The notes under the pieces: model-generated
Seen by the model: only the letters and a program-made list of their open reading frames with translations
The model's database searches: none
Told to the model about the DNA's origin: nothing
Position numbers and translations under genes: made by a program
Part shown: in pieces, positions 61,187 to 64,000 of the stretch
Position numbering within the stretch: position 1 is the first letter of the stretch
Layout of the letters: every line of letters begins with the position of its first letter
NCBI GenBank assembly: GCA_030549335.1
Contig: CM060196.1
Location: 6,711,501-6,775,500 of the forward strand
From: Pontederia crassipes
Taxonomy: Eukaryota > Streptophyta > Magnoliopsida > Commelinales > Pontederiaceae
Direction: 5' to 3'
DNA length: 64,000 nt

Positions 61187-61198
61187 GCTCTGATACCA
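61187..61198 (-). other. Primer-binding site of the nested copia
   Basis: TGGTATCAGAGC on the minus strand two bases from the 5' LTR, the same initiator tRNA-Met type as in the first copia. Confidence 0.88.
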
Positions 61199-61200
61199 GT

Positions 61201-61653
61201 TGTTGCGGAATATCCTCGATATCAACTTACTGTTAATATCGATCTCTGGGAGAAATCGATAAACAGATAGTGGAAAAATAACAAGAAATCACACACAGAG
61301 AAAACACAAATTTTACGTGGTTCGGAGATTGTCTCCTACGTCCATGGCCGTCACAGAGTTTCACTCTATTTAAATGTTTCAGATCACCATCATACAAGCA
61401 TTACCCAGATCCCCCACAATATATGGTGCATAACCGCTAACAGATATGTGCCTTGGAGAACAACTCAAGATAACTGCATATCTTATCCTGATTCTCCATA
61501 ACTTCATATTTAACGAATAAGGTAGTTATAGTAACCACTCAATTTCCCCAGATTATGTTTACAAGGAAGTTACAATCTCTCATATTCTTCCTACCATATC
61601 TAACAACAAATTAGCTAGGCACAGAATCAGACTCCACCTAACTAACTCCAACA
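61201..61653 (-). repeat. 5' LTR of the nested copia element
   Basis: 453 bp, TGTTGCGGAATATCC... to ...AACTCCAACA on the plus strand, next to the AGTAG repeat. Confidence 0.93.
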
Positions 61654-61658
61654 AGTAG

Positions 61659-62230
61659 GATATCATCAGTAAAAAATAGATTAGAAATTGGTGAATCTTC
61701 TTTCCCGGCACGCATTGGTCTCCAAGAATTCTCGGCTACTTTTGCATTTATCAAATGTGAAAGCCTCTCAATGCAAAGTACAAAGACATATGAGAAAGAG
61801 GGCATCCTCGAGATGGTTTGAATTCCTCCATTGGTTCGCCATTCCATAATACTTGAGATGAGGCTGAAGATATGCAGTCCATAATGATTCTTCTAAGGTT
61901 TGAAGATAAGCCTACATCTGTGAGGGTATAAGCAATGTAACTCCATTCCAACTTGTCGAATGCCTTTTCAAGGTCAACCTTGATGGAGAAGAAGCATTTG
62001 TGTCCTCTCATGCGACTCATTATGTGCAGCAATTCCTGTGCTATAATTATATTGTCATAGATACTTCTACCTTTGATAAAGCTTGTTTGGTGGGGTCCAA
62101 TGATGTTTGGTAATATGCTTTTCAAACGATTGGCTATGACCTTAGTAATTATCTTGTAAGTGGTGTTACAAAGACTGATAGGTCTAAATTCAGTGATTTT
62201 CTCTGGGGTTGTTAGCTTCGGTATGAGCAC
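61659..62230 (-). pseudogene. LINE reverse transcriptase, palm region
   Basis: LIPKLTTPEKITEFRPISLCNTTYKIITKVIANRLK, QTSFIKGRSIYDNIIIAQEL and KVDLEKAFDKLEWSYI are classic plant LINE RT blocks. After a frameshift near 61790 the active-site block reads NLFFTDDILL (61665-61700, F-A-D-D expected), and the copia element is inserted a few codons later. Confidence 0.92.
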
Positions 62231-62406
62231 AATGAAAGTATTATTTGTCGAATTGATTTCCTCTTGACCGATGAATGCTTGCTGAACAAAAGATATTACA
62301 GATTGTCCAACAATTTGCCAGTTTTGTTGGTAGAAAATGGGTTGGAATCCATCCGGACCTGGCGGCTGGCATTTTGTATGGAGCCATGGAGAAGATGGAC
62401 TTTTTT

Positions 62407-63170
62407 TTATCTCGTTAGCTGATACGTGTCTCTCAAGCTGTTGTATTTTGGTTGGACATATGTTGGAAAATGATTTGGAAGACTTATAATTCTGTTGTCA
62501 GATTCATCTTCTTGTGTGAATAGTCTCTTGAAGTATTCTGTAATATGATTCTTCAAAAGATCTTGGTCTTGAATCCAGATGCCATGTTCATCCTGCAGCA
62601 TAGAGATATGCATTCGGCGTCTTTTTATGATGGCATTTGTATGGAAATAATTTGTATTGCGATCCCATGTTTCAGCCATTCGCATCTCGATTTCTGATAC
62701 CATAAGAGTTCTTCTTGTGCAAGTGTTAATTCAATTTCCTTGGATAGTTTCTGTTGTAGCTCTGTTAAGAAAGGATTGGGTTTTCTTTGCAAGGATTTCT
62801 GAATTCCTTCCAGTCCTGCTATGAGCTCATTTTTTTCTGCTGAAGATGTTGCCAAAAATGTTTTTGTTCCAGGCTTGAACCACCTCTTGAAACCTTGATA
62901 AATTATTGGTGAGGTTGTTATGCGGTTGCCATGAATTATGGAGAACATATGAGAAATTTGGATGAGAGTGCCAAGCTGCCAAATATCTGAAGGGCCTCGC
63001 ATTCCTTGTTCTGATTTCTGCTTCTGTGGTAAGTGGTAACCAACAAAGGGTGATGGTCTGACTTTACACGTGGTAAAACTTTAGTCTGAGCCTCCGGAAA
63101 GGTTGTTCTCCATCTAGCATTGCAGATTGCTCTATCCAATCGAGTTATTATACAAGGGATGTTCAACTCC
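62407..63170 (-). pseudogene. LINE endonuclease end and RT upstream region
   Basis: ITRLDRAICNARWRTTFPEA and LPRVKSDHHPLLV are the C-terminal blocks of the apurinic-type endonuclease. ELTLAQEELLWYQKSRCEWLKHGI (near 62700) and NTNYFHTNAIIKRRRMHISML lie between endonuclease and RT. Several frameshifts split these, and most of the endonuclease (5' part) is absent. Confidence 0.9.
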
Positions 63171-63180
63171 CGGACACTGA

Positions 63181-64000
63181 TGATTATGTGAAATTTTATG
63201 TGACACTGATCACATGTCGAAATTTTAGTTCACAGTGTGGTTTCGAGTAATACGTAAGATTTTCAGTGAAAATCATTTAAGTTCATAAAAATTCGAATTT
63301 AAGATTTTTATTTAAGCAGATGTTAAAATTTTGGTACACCATTAAGTTCGATTAATTTATTATCATTCGGATCAACACATCTGATTACGGCATACGATAC
63401 TTTCAATGCAATTTTTTTATGTTCATAAAAGTTCAAATTTAAAATTTTATTTAAACAAGCAGGAGCCGCTACCTCTCCCGTTCGTTGACTTGATAATGAT
63501 ATTACCATGATATATTATTAGTTCAAAATATCAAAGCACGGAATATTTACTATTTGGCAAAGGATTTTGCGATCAAAATAAAGTTATCTGACTGTTTAAT
63601 TCTCCTCTATCTTTGTATGAAAAAACAATCAAATTTTTTTTTATGGTCGAAGTCGTAGCTTCCAATGGACGGAAATGCTGACTCAAGATTAATTTCTTGT
63701 ATCATATTTTTATACTTTTTACTAATGTTTTTTAATTTAGCAAAAAAAGTTGGATAAACAACTAACTCAAAATGATTTAAAAAAACTAAAGAAAGGATTT
63801 CTCGAGACATACATAAGATTAGTTTATTTTTCTTATTATTTACATTATTTTGGATTCATTATATTCAATTTACAACATTTTTTATTATCAAATTTTAGTA
63901 GAGTAAAAAAGTTGGAGTGCCATGATGCACGCAAAATACAACATATTATTTGAATTATATTTAATCTTATTTCGAATTAATTTCTAATAGCATGTATCAT
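63181..64000. other. AT-rich stretch at the right edge, nothing recognised
   Basis: It shows a loose repetition of AAAATTCGAATTTAAGATTTTTATTTAA (63287 and 63428) but no element ends, coding frames or RNA genes that I can support. Confidence 0.55.

Larger units (their letters stand above)
58074..61653 (-). mobile_element. Deleted Ty1/copia element nested in the LINE
   Basis: 3,580 bp with LTRs 61201-61653 (5') and 58074-58523 (3') and an AGTAG target duplication (58069-58073 and 61654-61658). gag, protease and integrase remain, but RT and RNase H are deleted. I count about 45 mismatches plus small indels between the LTRs (near 10%), so it is much older than the copia in copy D. It is non-autonomous. 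Confidence 0.95.
53579..63180 (-). mobile_element. 5'-truncated LINE, split by a copia element and a solo LTR
   Basis: A non-LTR retrotransposon on the minus strand: end of the endonuclease domain, reverse transcriptase, zf-RVT zinc region, RNase H, and an A-tail (complement of the T run at 53579-53589). Setting aside the two insertions (58074-61653 and 54415-56783), about 3.6 kb of LINE remains. Stops and frameshifts show it is dead. The 5' end near 63180 lacks most of the endonuclease, as is common for LINEs. No flanking duplication was found. Confidence 0.88.

Noticed and set aside
1-64000. CRISPR arrays, rRNA or tRNA genes, bacterial operons
   Set aside because: No regularly spaced identical repeats of that kind, no conserved rRNA segments and no tRNA-like A/B boxes were seen. 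The genes contain introns and the setting is eukaryotic.

Overview
This is a piece of plant nuclear DNA: AT-rich, full of transposable elements, with three-exon genes that use GT-AG introns. The only intact genes I can support encode a secreted plant acid phosphatase of the HAD superfamily (the acid phosphatase 1 / vegetative storage protein family). Exon 1 of each copy is strongly GC-rich against AT-rich surroundings. That is common in monocots, but this is weak evidence and I do not name a species.

The layout is dominated by inverted duplication. Copy A (737-2649, minus) and copy B (27840-29752, plus) encode the same 266-residue protein and share about 5 kb of inverted homology (1-5143 against 25351-30489). 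Copies C (12986-14258, minus) and D (42425-48752, plus) form a second pair. They sit at matching places in a large imperfect palindrome: left arm about 10776-25352, right arm about 29452-50860, with B's exons 1-2 and promoter as a 4.1-kb loop. At the centre a copy cut off in intron 2 (A', keeping exon 3 only, 25052-25229) is joined head-on to B's distal 5' flank. C carries a 4-bp frameshift and D is split by a retrotransposon, so only A and B look functional.

The arms have diverged by insertions and deletions, and each arm often preserves the empty site of the other. The left arm alone has a 1.7-kb CACTA element (14977-16687). The right arm alone has a 5.06-kb Ty1/copia element (42668-47723). 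Both arms contain a decayed Ty3/gypsy element, TRIM-like repeats and a Pack-MULE-like element carrying a host-gene fragment (complete on the left, half deleted on the right). Both also hold a large TIR element with a GC-rich core at the outer edge. The right arm and 53230-53570 keep pieces similar to the A/B 5' flank, which suggests an older and larger gene array.

Outside the palindrome, the left side (5144-10775) has a GC-rich leader with 70-bp tandem repeats, a broken FAR1-type gene start, an LTR-like remnant and the 3' end of another CACTA element. The right side (50944-64000) has a hAT-like element and a 5'-truncated LINE (53579 to about 63180, minus). That LINE is split by an RT-less copia element (58074-61653) and by a solo LTR (54415-56783), both with 5-bp target duplications. 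I see no rRNA or tRNA genes and no CRISPR array.
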